From assembly GCA_947175325.1 (NCBI GenBank), contig CAMWME010000005.1, positions 1-64,000 on the forward strand: a stretch of 64,000 nt of DNA, read 5' to 3'. Position 1 is the stretch's first letter. Every line of letters begins with the position of its first letter. Shown here piece after piece: positions 33,547-41,310 of the stretch. The notes below the pieces were generated by a model, which saw only the letters and a list, made by a program, of their open reading frames with translations, was not told where the DNA came from and ran no database searches. A program made the translations under genes and the position numbers. The DNA comes from an uncultured Clostridia bacterium (GTDB lineage Bacteria; Bacillota; Clostridia; Christensenellales; Borkfalkiaceae).

Positions 33547-35718
33547 CTATGAGAGGTTCGTGGGATTCTCTTCAACGTACACGAGGACGGAGGGCGTGGT
33601 GTGCGCGACCGAAATTTCGTAAATCTTTTGTAAAAGTGAAGTATTTTTGAGCCGCATTAGCACTTGATAGCGGTGCTTGCCTTGAATTTTTTTGACTGGT
33701 GAGTGCATTTTGTTGAGGAAAATGAACTGATTAGGGTCGCTTTTTCTCAATTCTTCTATTTCAAAGTACACTTCTTTGAGGGTTTCAAGCGACTTCTTCT
33801 CGTCCTCGCCCGTTACCATAACGCGGCAAATGAGGGAATAAGGCGGGAAGAAAGTTGCTTTTCTTATCTGAATTTCGTTGTTGAAAAAGCCGAGATAGTC
33901 GTAATTTACGGCATAGCGCAAAATATAATTTTCGGGGCAATAGGTTTGAAGAACGACTTTGCCCTTCATATCCGCCCTACCGCTTCTGCCCGAAACTTGG
34001 GTAATTAGCTGGAAAGTGCGCTCCCCGCTGCGGTAATCCGAGAACTGCAAGCTCATATCTGCGTCCAAAATGCCGACGAGAGTTACGGCGGGGAAGTCGT
34101 GCCCCTTTGCTATCATCTGTGTGCCGACGAGGATATCCGCCTCTTTTTTGGCAAACTTGCTAAGTATTTTATAGTGCCCGTCCTTGCCGGAGACGGTGTC
34201 GTTATCCATTCTGAGTATTCGGGCGTCGGGGAAAAGGGAAGAAAGCTCCGAAACGACGCGCTGGGTGCCCGTACCGCTGTAACGGATATGTACGCCGCCG
34301 CACTCGGGACAAGCGGGCAACATTCTGTATTTTGCGCCGCAATAGTGGCACTTTAAACAATCTTCCTCGCTGTGGTAAGTTAAGGTAACGTCGCAGTTTT
34401 CGCACTTGGCGACGTATCCGCAGTCGCGGCAAATGACCTTTTGGGAGTAGCCGCGGCGATTAAGAAATATAATCGCTTGGTTGCCGCACTTCAAGGTTGC
34501 GTCAAGCTCTTCCCTAAGTGCCAAGGAAAAGGGCGAAGGGTTGCCGCGCTTAACTTCCTTTCGCATGTCCGAAATTATTATTTCGGGCATCGGTCTTTTG
34601 TTGATGCGCTCGGGCAGAGTAATTAAATTGTATTCGCCCTCGGTTGCCGAAAGATAGCTTTCGACCGACGGCGTGGCACTGCCCAAAATGAGTTTGCAGT
34701 TATTGTATTCCGCGCGGAACTTCGCCACCTCAACGGTGGAGTAGCGCGGGGCTGTTTCCGATAGGTAAGACGAATCGTGCTCCTCGTCGATTATAATTGC
34801 GCCCAAGTTTTCAAGGGGAGCGAAAACCGCGCTTCTTGCGCCGATAGCTATCTTTGCCTCGCCCGAACGGAGCCGCCACCACTCGTCGAATTTCTCGCCC
34901 GCGGAAAGACCGCTGTGCAGAATTGCCGCCTCGCCCTTAAAGCGTGCGCGGAGCTGGGAAAGCATTTGCGGGGTTAGGGAAATTTCGGGAACGAGGAATA
35001 TCGCCGTTTTGCCCTTTTTAATTTCGTTTGCGATAATTTGAAGGTAAATCTCGGTTTTGCCGCTGCCCGTAACGCCGTGGATAAGATGCACTCTTTTTTC
35101 GGAATTTTCTATGCTTTTTATAGCATTGCCCTGCATATATGTTAGAGTTTTGGGCATATCTAACGCAACGGCACCCGAAAACGGGTTGCGCTTTATTTGG
35201 CGTTTTTCAAGGGTTATCGCGCCCTTTTCTACGAGGGAATTGACCGCACCGCGACCGAATTCGTTGCAAAGCTGGGTGTAATCGTACTCTTCTTTGCCGT
35301 CTAAAAAGGCTAAAACCTCTTGCTGTTTTTTTGCGGATTTTGAGATTGGTGCCGTAATATGTGCAAGTTTCGCGTATTTTTTATAAATTTCACGCACCTT
35401 GCCGTGGCGCATTTCCGAAGGCAGAAAAAGCCGAAGCGCCGCAGCCTTGGGAACTTTATAGCGCGAAGAAATGCGCTCCATCAGCGAAAAGCATTCGGGT
35501 TGAAGCGCGGGAGGTTCGTCGAATATCTCTACTATCGGTTTGACCTTTTCGGGCGGGTATGCGGATTTATCGCTTACGCTTAAAACGAAGCCGTCGATTA
35601 TCCTTCCACCGAAGGGTACTTTTACACGACAGCCCGCCACCGTTTCGGGCGGGCAAGAGTATTCGAATATTCTGTCCACTTGGCTGTGGGCTATGTCAAC
35701 GATGACTTGTGCGTACAC
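33547..35718 (-). CDS. priA: Primosomal protein N', replication restart helicase
   Basis: This 723-aa helicase loads the replisome at repaired forks. The N-terminal DNA-binding domain is followed by Walker A (LIHGVTGSGKTEIYL), DEEHDSSY, and a zinc module with eight cysteines (CRDCGYVAKCENCD, CHYCGAKY, CPECGG). QVSGRSGRADMKG motif VI comes near the end. It sits between rpoZ and def; coaBC, present here in Bacillus, is absent. Confidence 0.95.
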   Translation of the reverse strand: MYAQVIVDIAHSQVDRIFEYSCPPETVAGCRVKVPFGGRIIDGFVLSVSDKSAYPPEKVKPIVEIFDEPPALQPECFSLMERISSRYKVPKAAALRLFLPSEMRHGKVREIYKKYAKLAHITAPISKSAKKQQEVLAFLDGKEEYDYTQLCNEFGRGAVNSLVEKGAITLEKRQIKRNPFSGAVALDMPKTLTYMQGNAIKSIENSEKRVHLIHGVTGSGKTEIYLQIIANEIKKGKTAIFLVPEISLTPQMLSQLRARFKGEAAILHSGLSAGEKFDEWWRLRSGEAKIAIGARSAVFAPLENLGAIIIDEEHDSSYLSETAPRYSTVEVAKFRAEYNNCKLILGSATPSVESYLSATEGEYNLITLPERINKRPMPEIIISDMRKEVKRGNPSPFSLALREELDATLKCGNQAIIFLNRRGYSQKVICRDCGYVAKCENCDVTLTYHSEEDCLKCHYCGAKYRMLPACPECGGVHIRYSGTGTQRVVSELSSLFPDARILRMDNDTVSGKDGHYKILSKFAKKEADILVGTQMIAKGHDFPAVTLVGILDADMSLQFSDYRSGERTFQLITQVSGRSGRADMKGKVVLQTYCPENYILRYAVNYDYLGFFNNEIQIRKATFFPPYSLICRVMVTGEDEKKSLETLKEVYFEIEELRKSDPNQFIFLNKMHSPVKKIQGKHRYQVLMRLKNTSLLQKIYEISVAHTTPSVLVYVEENPTNLS

Positions 35719-35727
35719 TTAAAGAAG

Positions 35728-35946
35728 TTAGTCCTTTACGCACTTGATTTTGCCGCTTGCGATTTCTCTTGACGCGACGGCAAGCTCTTTTACGATTTCT
35801 TTGCTGTTCGCGTTTTGGCCCGCGGTCTGTTCGATAATTTGTCTTGCGCGCTTTGACGCAACTACGCAAAGGCAATACCTTGATACGGGCTGTCCGTCCG
35901 TGCCGAGTTGTTCGATAAGTAAGTCAACGGGGGGATAATTTATCAT
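35728..35946 (-). CDS. rpoZ: RNA polymerase omega subunit
   Basis: This 72-aa protein helps assemble RNA polymerase. It begins MINYPPVDLLIEQLG and has the core SRYCLCVVASKRARQI. The longer frame up to 35997 would add residues that overlap gmk, so the start is placed at 35946. The start overlaps the gmk stop by 4 nt. It is very short at the C-terminus, as in many Clostridia. Confidence 0.9.
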   Translation of the reverse strand: MINYPPVDLLIEQLGTDGQPVSRYCLCVVASKRARQIIEQTAGQNANSKEIVKELAVASREIASGKIKCVKD

Positions 35947-36518
35947 ATATTTGCTCCTTTTAAAGTTTTGAATAAATTTTCTAATCGCTCGACACAACTG
36001 TCGAGGTCGTCGTTTACGAAAGTATAATCGTACAAATCCTTTTTGGAAAGCTCGTACTCCATTCTCGAGATGCGCCTTTCTATTTCGTGCGGGCTTTCGG
36101 TGCCCCTACCAATGAGGCGGCTTCTTAAAGCGTCCACGTCGGGCGGCAAAATCATTATAAGGAGTGCATCGGGATAGGATTTTTTTACTTGCAACGCGCC
36201 GTTCACCTCGATTTCAAGGATAACGTCGTGCGTTTCAAGCTGCTTTTCTACGAATGCGCGGGGCGTGCCGTAGTAATTTTCAAAGTGGTTGGAATATTCC
36301 AAAAAGCCGTTTTCTTCAATGGTTTTTAAAAATTGTTCCTTGCTTATGAAGAAATAAGACTTGCCGTCCACCTCTCCTTCACGCATGTTGCGGGTGGTGC
36401 AAGAAATGCTTAACGCGTAGTCGCCCGACGTGAGCAGCTTTCTTACGATAGTACCTTTGCCGACACCCGAAGGGCCCGAAATTATAATAAGCAGATTTTT
36501 CATAGGGTTATTCAACAT
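35943..36518 (-). CDS. gmk: Guanylate kinase
   Basis: This 191-aa enzyme makes GDP from GMP and ATP. It contains the P-loop SGPSGVGKGTIV, the TTRNMREGE GMP-binding segment, YYGTPRAFVE and the lid region. The start at 36518 has GGGAG at 10 nt; an internal ATG at 36503 is possible. It overlaps yicC by 11 nt. Confidence 0.95.
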   Translation of the reverse strand: MLNNPMKNLLIIISGPSGVGKGTIVRKLLTSGDYALSISCTTRNMREGEVDGKSYFFISKEQFLKTIEENGFLEYSNHFENYYGTPRAFVEKQLETHDVILEIEVNGALQVKKSYPDALLIMILPPDVDALRSRLIGRGTESPHEIERRISRMEYELSKKDLYDYTFVNDDLDSCVERLENLFKTLKGANI

Positions 36519-37383
36519 TTTGAACTTGCTCCCTTACTTTTTCGATTTCGTTTTTGAGCGCAAGCCCTAACCTTGTTATTTCCAAATCGTTGGATTTTGA
36601 ACAAATCGTGTTGGTTTCGCGGTTGAATTCTTGAACTAAGAAGTCGAGCTTTCTTCCGACCAGCTTTTCACGGCAAATTTCGCGGAACTGAGAGATATGG
36701 GAGTACAAGCGGGTTAATTCTTCGTCGATATTGCTTTTGTCGGCGAAAAGCGCGGCTTCGGTTAAAAGCCTACCCTCGTCCACTTCGACCCCTTCCAAAA
36801 TCTTTTTCATCTTGACTTCGAGCTTTTGCCTATAGTTTTGTGCGACGACGGGTGCGCGCGTTTCGACTTCGCCGACCAGTTTTTCTATGGTTTTCATTCT
36901 CGAAAGCATATCTTCTTCGAGTTTTTTGCCCTCAATCTCACGCATAGCGTTGAGTTTTCCGAGAGCAGCGTTAAGCGCGGTTTTTAACGCAGTTAAAATT
37001 TCCTCGTCCGCGGCGGCTACGTCCTCGGTTTTTACGACGTCGGGATAGCGGAGAACGCCGCTTACGCTGATATCGTCTTGAATTTCGGGGAACAGCGCTT
37101 TTATGCGGGTTGCCGCAGCGACGTAGGATTTTGCAGTTTCTTCGTCAAGGTAAAGGGTTTTCTCACGCTCGCGCTTGTCGGATAAAGAAACGAAAACGTC
37201 GGCGTGACCGCGTGTGAGTTTTTCGCGCAAGACGGTGCGAACGGTTTCTTCGTGTGCGACCAAAATTCTAGGTGCTTTTATGACCGCGTCAAGATAGCGG
37301 TTGTTTACCGTTTTTACTTCGACGGTAAGCTCTATACCGCCGTTTTTGTATTCGCCTCTGCCGTAGCCGGTCATACTGTACAT
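36508..37383 (-). CDS. yicC: YicC/YloC family endoribonuclease-like protein
   Basis: This protein of about 291 aa begins MYSMTGYGRGEY, the family mark, and ends with a DUF1732-type helical part (SNDLEITRLGLALKNEIEKV). Members act on RNA and stress responses in E. coli and Bacillus. The start is the second in-frame ATG, because GAGGAGGG lies 8 nt before it and would otherwise be coding. The same arrangement occurs at 2618. First gene of the long yicC-to-rlmN operon. In Bacillus remA follows yicC; here it is missing. A structured leader of about 220 nt precedes it. Confidence 0.9.
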   Translation of the reverse strand: MYSMTGYGRGEYKNGGIELTVEVKTVNNRYLDAVIKAPRILVAHEETVRTVLREKLTRGHADVFVSLSDKREREKTLYLDEETAKSYVAAATRIKALFPEIQDDISVSGVLRYPDVVKTEDVAAADEEILTALKTALNAALGKLNAMREIEGKKLEEDMLSRMKTIEKLVGEVETRAPVVAQNYRQKLEVKMKKILEGVEVDEGRLLTEAALFADKSNIDEELTRLYSHISQFREICREKLVGRKLDFLVQEFNRETNTICSKSNDLEITRLGLALKNEIEKVREQVQNVE

Positions 37384-37440
37384 AAAATAAACCCTCCTCA
37401 CAAAAACTTCATTCTATTCTGCGAATAAAGTTTTTCGTGA

Positions 37441-37607
37441 TTTTTAGGGGCTTCTCGCCCCTCGTGCCGCAATCTCTTGGGGCACACACATATATAATTG
37501 TGGCACTTCACCCGCGCTGAGGTGGCGTAGCCACAAATTGGGTGCGCGGGCGCAAAAGCGTGGTTTTGCTTGCGCCGTTTATTATTTTAGAAATAAATTA
37601 TAATAAT
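37441..37607 (-). ncRNA. Structured leader RNA of the yicC operon
   Basis: Between the promoter (37614-37642) and yicC are several GC-rich stems in otherwise AT-rich DNA: 37446-37451 with 37457-37462; GTGCC (37464-37468) with either of two GGCAC copies (37481-37485 or 37502-37506); CCCGCGC (37511-37517) with GCGCGGG (37544-37550), enclosing GTGGC-GTA-GCCAC (37522-37534); and GGCGCA..AGC (37549-37559) with GCTTGCGCC (37568-37576). No known riboswitch is recognised. The alternative GGCAC partner suggests a switch. Confidence 0.45.
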
Positions 37608-37613
37608 AATTTA

Positions 37614-37642
37614 ATTATAACAAGCTTTTTTACAAATTACAA
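37614..37642 (-). promoter_or_regulatory. Promoter of the yicC-gmk-rpoZ-priA operon
   Basis: On the minus strand, TTGTAA (37642-37637), 17 nt and TATAAT (37619-37614). Transcription should start near 37607. Confidence 0.65.
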
Positions 37643-37647
37643 GCAAA

Positions 37648-37682
37648 AGCGGCGATTTGAAAAATTTTTCAAATCGCCGCTT
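37648..37682 (-). terminator. Terminator of the acetyltransferase gene
   Basis: A 17-bp inverted repeat centred on 37665 (AAGCGGCGATTTGAAAA and its complement). It lies just after the stop at 37689 on the minus strand and just before the yicC promoter. Confidence 0.7.
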
Positions 37683-37688
37683 ATTCAA

Positions 37689-38306
37689 TTAAAAAAGTTC
37701 TTTTTTTAAGTCGATTGCGTCCTTTGCGGTTATTTTCCTTATAGGCTTGCAAGGAACGCCGTAAGCAAGGTAGTTATCGGGGATTTCGCTTGTAACGACC
37801 GAGCCCGCGCCTATGACGCAGCCCGAGCCTATTTTTGCGCCCGCAAGAATTTTTACGTCACCCGCTATCCAACAGTTATCACCTATGGTGATAGGTGCGC
37901 CGTACTCCTTGTCAGTGCCGTAACCGTCGGGGTGAACGTAAGGGTTTCTGTCCTCGTACCTAAGCGGATGAAGGGGCGTTAAGATTGAAACGTTAGGTCC
38001 GACGAAAACGTTATCGCCTATCGTTACGGGGCAAGTATCCAAAACGGTTAGGTTAAAGTTCGCGTAGAAGTTTTTGCCAACCTTGGTAAACACGCCGTAA
38101 TCGAATTGCGCGGGACCTTGAATATAAGCCCCCTCGCCTTTATCGGGAAGAAGCCGAGAAAGAATTTTCTCCCGTTTTTTGGATTTGGTTTCGGGAGTCG
38201 AATTGTACTTCATACAAAGCGCGTGTGCCCTTGCCCTAAGTGCCCTCAATTCAGTTCCGTTCGGGTCGTAGATTTTACCCGCAAGCATCTTTTCTTTTTC
38301 AGTCAT
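37689..38306 (-). CDS. Maltose/galactoside O-acetyltransferase family protein
   Basis: This protein of about 205 aa is a hexapeptide-repeat (left-handed beta helix) acetyltransferase, like maltose O-acetyltransferase. It starts MTEKEKMLAGKIYDPNG, the family's N-terminal helix mark. It has the catalytic His in TPLHPL, ITIGDNCWIAGDVKI repeats and the end GVPCKPIRKI. It would move acetyl from acetyl-CoA to a sugar. The ATG is placed at 38306, the second Met of the frame. It stands alone, and the substrate is uncertain. Confidence 0.85.
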   Translation of the reverse strand: MTEKEKMLAGKIYDPNGTELRALRARAHALCMKYNSTPETKSKKREKILSRLLPDKGEGAYIQGPAQFDYGVFTKVGKNFYANFNLTVLDTCPVTIGDNVFVGPNVSILTPLHPLRYEDRNPYVHPDGYGTDKEYGAPITIGDNCWIAGDVKILAGAKIGSGCVIGAGSVVTSEIPDNYLAYGVPCKPIRKITAKDAIDLKKELF

Positions 38307-38343
38307 AATTTTATTATACAACTAATTTGGGAACTGTCAAGAG

Positions 38344-39015
38344 TTAATAGTCGTTTTTAGAATCTGCGGTTATGCCTTTAACCCGCGTGGTAACGAGGTG
38401 ATAATTGTTCCTCGGGCTTACCTCAAACAGCGTGATATTTTGCGTAGAAGTTGCGATTGCCCCCGATATATCCGCGAAATAAGCCGTTTTGCCCGCCGCC
38501 ATAATGACGGGTATTCCGTACAGATAAGAGTAGGCGCGGATAAGTAGCGGCGGGACGCTGTCACGCAGTTCTTCGAGTATGGCGACGATTACGTTGCACC
38601 CGCACATTGACAGACTTTTGAAGGTGTCGGGGAAGAGCAAATCGTTCTCGACGCACAGCCCGACCTTGCACCCGTTGACGCGGTAAAAGCCCAAGGACGA
38701 GCCACTTTTATAATCCTCGCAGTCCAAGACGTGGAGCATATCCGAAATACCCAAAAGCTTGCCCCTATCCGACACGGCGGCAGACTTTCTGACGAGCCCG
38801 CGGCTTACCGTTTTGCAGCCGCACACCAGCCCGCACTCGCCCTCTTTTGACAGCCTTGCGACCTTATCGAACTTGTCGGTTTCACCTTTAAGCTCGCTTT
38901 CATAGTCCACTTCGCCAAGTCCGCCGAACCCGAAAATTGCCACGTCGCAGTCGGGAAGGGTCTCCCTTTCCTCAACCGAGCCGTCGTTTACAACGCAAAA
39001 TACCATAATGTACAT
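38344..39015 (-). CDS. Nitrilase-superfamily-like protein with a degenerate active site
   Basis: This 223-aa protein follows the carbon-nitrogen hydrolase fold outline: VAIFGFGGLGE, the VNGCKVGLCVENDLLFPDTF core and IPVIMAAGKTAYFADISGAI, corresponding to the region around the nucleophile. The usual pattern there is V-G-x-x-I-C-x-D. Here the Cys sits two positions earlier and Glu is at the expected site. The usual Lys segment is also not evident. It may be an inactive homologue or a distant one. Start at 39015 or the next Met is unclear, as no ribosome site is seen. Confidence 0.5.
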   Translation of the reverse strand: MYIMVFCVVNDGSVEERETLPDCDVAIFGFGGLGEVDYESELKGETDKFDKVARLSKEGECGLVCGCKTVSRGLVRKSAAVSDRGKLLGISDMLHVLDCEDYKSGSSLGFYRVNGCKVGLCVENDLLFPDTFKSLSMCGCNVIVAILEELRDSVPPLLIRAYSYLYGIPVIMAAGKTAYFADISGAIATSTQNITLFEVSPRNNYHLVTTRVKGITADSKNDY

Positions 39016-39117
39016 TTTATTACGGCGGGCGGAAATATGTTAAAACGGGTTTTATTTATAAAAACGCGCGCATATCTTATTTTAAAAAGCGCGATTTGCG
39101 GCCATTGAGGTGAAAGG

Positions 39118-40569
39118 GTGAAAAAATTTATTTCGGTTTTACTTAGCGTATGCGTAATTGCATTTTGCGTAACGCTTACCGCTTGCAAAAAGCAAGACGA
39201 CAATAAGACTTGCTACGATATTTTCTGCATCTACGAAGAGGAAACGGGCACGCTTACGGGCACGATGAACGTTGATTATTACAACGACACCGATACCGAG
39301 ATAAGCGACTTGAAGTTCAACCTTTACGGCAATGCGTTTAGAGAGGGCGCGGCGTATTCGCCCGTTTCGGATACCTATAAAAACCGTGCGTACTACGCGG
39401 GCGAAAGCTACGGCAATATGACGGTTGAAAACGTTGAGAACTGCGCGGGCTGGAATATCGCCGGAGAGGACGAAAATATACTGGTTGTAAACCTATTGAC
39501 CCCCATATATCCCGAAGATAACGTGGTTTTGACGGTTTATTACACCCTTACTTTTGCCAAGGTAAATCACCGTACGGGGATATGCGCGGACACTGTAAAT
39601 TTAGGCAATTTTTACCCCGTTATTTGCGGGCGGAATACCGAAGGCTTCGTTGAGTGTAACTACTATTATTGCGGCGACCCGTTCTATTCCGAATGCGCGA
39701 ATTACACCGTAACCGTTGACGTGCCCGAAAAATACGCCGTGGCGAGCAGCGGCAAGCAAACGAGCGAAACTTGCGTAGACGGCAGAAAAAAGTGCAGCTA
39801 CACTTTGAACAATGCGCGTGATTTCGCGCTCGTGCTTTCGGATAAGTTCGAGGTTGTGTCCGAAACGGTTGACGGGGTTGAGGTGAGCTATTATTACGTC
39901 AACGACACCACGCCCGAAAACTCTTTGGCGGCGGCAACCGAAAGCTTGAAGTACTTTTCCGAAACCTTCGGCAAGTACGCCTACCCCACCCTTGCCGTGG
40001 TGCAGACGGGGTTCTGCTACGGCGGTATGGAGTACCCCGCCCTTACGATGATTGCCGAGGGGCTGGATTCCGACAACAACATTTACACTATCGTGCACGA
40101 GAACGCGCATCAATGGTGGTACGCGATGGTTGGCAGCGACCAGATGAACGACGCTTGGCAAGACGAGGGTTTGGCGGAGTACTCTACACTTGCCTTCTTC
40201 GAAAGCCACCCCACCTACGGGTTTACGCGTAAGGGAATGATTAATTCCGCGACGAGCTATTACAGGGCGTTCTTCACCGTGTTCAGTCAGTTGAACGACG
40301 TCGCCGACACGCGTATGCACAGACACCTCAGCGAATACACGAGCGAGTTAGAATACAACAACGTAACCTATAACAAGGGTATGATTTTGTTCGAGATGCT
40401 TAGGACTACTTTGGGGGACGAGAGCTTTTTCGGCGGATTAAAGAAGTATTTTAACGAAAACTGCGGCAAAATTGCCACGGCGGACGATTTGATAGGCTGC
40501 TTTATAAAGAGCGGCTGCGACGTTGAGGGGCTGTTTAACTCCTTCTTAGAGGGTAAAATTTTGATTTAA
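39118..40569 (+). CDS. Lipoprotein M1-family metallopeptidase
   Basis: This 483-aa protein starts with GTG and has a lipobox at about residue 22 (LTAC). It contains an M1-type aminopeptidase domain: the YGGMEYPAL exopeptidase-like loop (GAMEN-type) and zinc site HENAH, with the third ligand Glu in NDAWQDEGLAEYS (H-E-x-x-H-x18-E). It lacks the large C-terminal domain of classic aminopeptidase N. It would trim peptides at the cell surface. The upstream sequence has an AGGTGAAAGG-type ribosome site. The dispersed motif at 39498 lies inside. Terminator at 40589. Confidence 0.85.
   Translation: MKKFISVLLSVCVIAFCVTLTACKKQDDNKTCYDIFCIYEEETGTLTGTMNVDYYNDTDTEISDLKFNLYGNAFREGAAYSPVSDTYKNRAYYAGESYGNMTVENVENCAGWNIAGEDENILVVNLLTPIYPEDNVVLTVYYTLTFAKVNHRTGICADTVNLGNFYPVICGRNTEGFVECNYYYCGDPFYSECANYTVTVDVPEKYAVASSGKQTSETCVDGRKKCSYTLNNARDFALVLSDKFEVVSETVDGVEVSYYYVNDTTPENSLAAATESLKYFSETFGKYAYPTLAVVQTGFCYGGMEYPALTMIAEGLDSDNNIYTIVHENAHQWWYAMVGSDQMNDAWQDEGLAEYSTLAFFESHPTYGFTRKGMINSATSYYRAFFTVFSQLNDVADTRMHRHLSEYTSELEYNNVTYNKGMILFEMLRTTLGDESFFGGLKKYFNENCGKIATADDLIGCFIKSGCDVEGLFNSFLEGKILI
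39498..39523 (+). repeat. Dispersed 26-bp motif, inside the M1 peptidase gene
   Basis: GACCCCCATATAT then CCCGAAGATAACG. The only copy in sense with its host gene. Confidence 0.55.
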
Positions 40570-40588
40570 CGGATTTGGGGACATAAGG

Positions 40589-40622
40589 AACGCGCCCGCA
40601 AGCATTGGCTTACGGGCGCGTT
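40589..40622. terminator. Bidirectional terminator
   Basis: A GC-rich stem, AACGCGCCCG and AAGC paired with GCTT and CGGGCGCGTT across ATTG, with one mismatch. It lies between the stops of the M1 peptidase and the XRE gene. Confidence 0.75.
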
Positions 40623-40627
40623 ATTTA

Positions 40628-40828
40628 TTAGTCTTTGATATATTCGATAATATCCTCTACTTTGCAATCTAAAATTTTGCAAAGGTCGTCTATCTTTGTG
40701 GTACTTATGCCGTCCCCTTTGCGAAGTCGGTGAATAAAACTACCGCTCATATTATACTTGTTAATAAGCGTGTAAGTAGATTCCCCTTTTTCTTTTAAAG
40801 TTTTCCAAAACGGTGCGTAAGAAATCAT
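40628..40828 (-). CDS. Small XRE-family regulator
   Basis: This 66-aa protein is a single helix-turn-helix of the Cro/CI type (YTLINKYNMSGSFIHRLRKG, then STTKIDDLCKILDCKVEDII). It is divergent from the 65-aa NGQKF protein, the same layout as the pair at 1034-1793. A 15-bp palindrome lies between the two genes on the promoter of the small protein, the likely target. Confidence 0.75.
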   Translation of the reverse strand: MISYAPFWKTLKEKGESTYTLINKYNMSGSFIHRLRKGDGISTTKIDDLCKILDCKVEDIIEYIKD

Positions 40829-40852
40829 ATGCTAATTATAAAATGTAGTCAT

Positions 40853-40885
40853 ATTATTGACAATAATCTGTTTTTAGACTATACT
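40853..40885 (+). promoter_or_regulatory. Promoter and operator of the 40917 gene
   Basis: TTGACA (40857-40862), 17 nt and TATACT (40880-40885). The palindrome ATTATTG-A-CAATAAT (40853-40867) covers the -35 box. Five-base outer arms TAGTC (40846-40850) and GACTA (40877-40881) are also mirrored. Control by the divergent XRE protein is inferred. Confidence 0.7.
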
Positions 40886-40916
40886 TTCTGTTATTAACTA
40901 CTAAGGAGAAAAACAA

Positions 40917-41114
40917 ATGGACAAGACACCCGAAGAAAGGGAAGAAATTATCAAAGCTATAATGGAAGGCAAGGTTAAGAAGGACGAATTTTTAGCCGAT
41001 ATATTTATCGCGTTAAAAGATTGTATTGTGGGTAAGCACGAGCAAGTTGGTAACAAAATAATAATAAAGCTTTATAACGGGCAGAAATTTGAGCTTGTAC
41101 TGAATGAAGTTTAA
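40917..41114 (+). CDS. Small protein with C-terminal NGQKF motif, second copy
   Basis: This 65-aa soluble protein is charged and helical at the N-terminus (EEREEIIKAIMEGKVKKDE). Its last 41 residues align without gaps to those of the 1581 protein and end in KLYNGQKFELVLNEV. AAGGAG precedes the ATG. It lies divergent from an XRE regulator. No family recognised. Together with the first locus it defines a recurring two-gene module. Confidence 0.7.
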   Translation: MDKTPEEREEIIKAIMEGKVKKDEFLADIFIALKDCIVGKHEQVGNKIIIKLYNGQKFELVLNEV

Positions 41115-41133
41115 ACAAATTTTAAACTTTAAC

Positions 41134-41162
41134 TTGCAATTTGCAATATAATAGGATATAAT
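41134..41162 (+). promoter_or_regulatory. Promoter of the corA leader
   Basis: TTGCAA (41134-41139), 17 nt and TATAAT (41157-41162). The transcript should begin near 41169, about 20 nt before the leader ORF. Confidence 0.65.
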
Positions 41163-41188
41163 AGTTATACTTATTTTAGGAGTGCGAA

Positions 41189-41224
41189 ATGGACGTTCCG
41201 GATAGTTGTAACTTAATATTATAG
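41189..41224 (+). CDS. Leader peptide ORF upstream of corA
   Basis: ATG at 41189 opens 11 codons reading MDVPDSCNLIL, then TAG. A good ribosome site AGGAG (41178-41182) stands 6 nt before. The acidic and proline residues near the start recall the MgtL leader peptide of enteric bacteria, where low Mg2+ makes ribosomes stop or fall off at Asp/Glu and Pro codons. It lies 7 nt before the first arm of the antiterminator. Function is inferred from this layout and the CorA gene below. Confidence 0.55.
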   Translation: MDVPDSCNLIL

Positions 41225-41230
41225 TGAATT

Positions 41231-41287
41231 AATTCCGTACAGAAGCGTAGATTCGTAGTGCACGGAATTGTTCCGTGCATTTTTTTT
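41231..41287 (+). promoter_or_regulatory. Antiterminator/terminator pair upstream of corA
   Basis: The terminator is TGCACGGAA (41259-41267), TTG and TTCCGTGCA (41271-41279), then eight T (41280-41287). AATTCCGT (41231-41238) can instead pair with ACGGAATT (41262-41269), which destroys the terminator stem. A ribosome at the leader stop codon would cover AATTCCGT and let the terminator form. One stopped earlier would not. Confidence 0.65.
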
Positions 41288-41310
41288 GACGAATTTACAA
41301 GGAGGGACTT

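Noticed and set aside
28870..35385. Forty bases near 28870 (dipeptidase gene) and 35341 (priA) look alike (GATTGGTGCCG, AATATG, AGTTTCG).
   Set aside because: Both encode a similar short peptide (KL-x-HI-x-API). Only two copies were seen, so chance plus coding similarity is enough to explain it.
39601..40326. Long open frame (241 codons) on the minus strand inside the M1 peptidase gene.
   Set aside because: It is antisense to a well-supported enzyme and has no ribosome site or known motifs.
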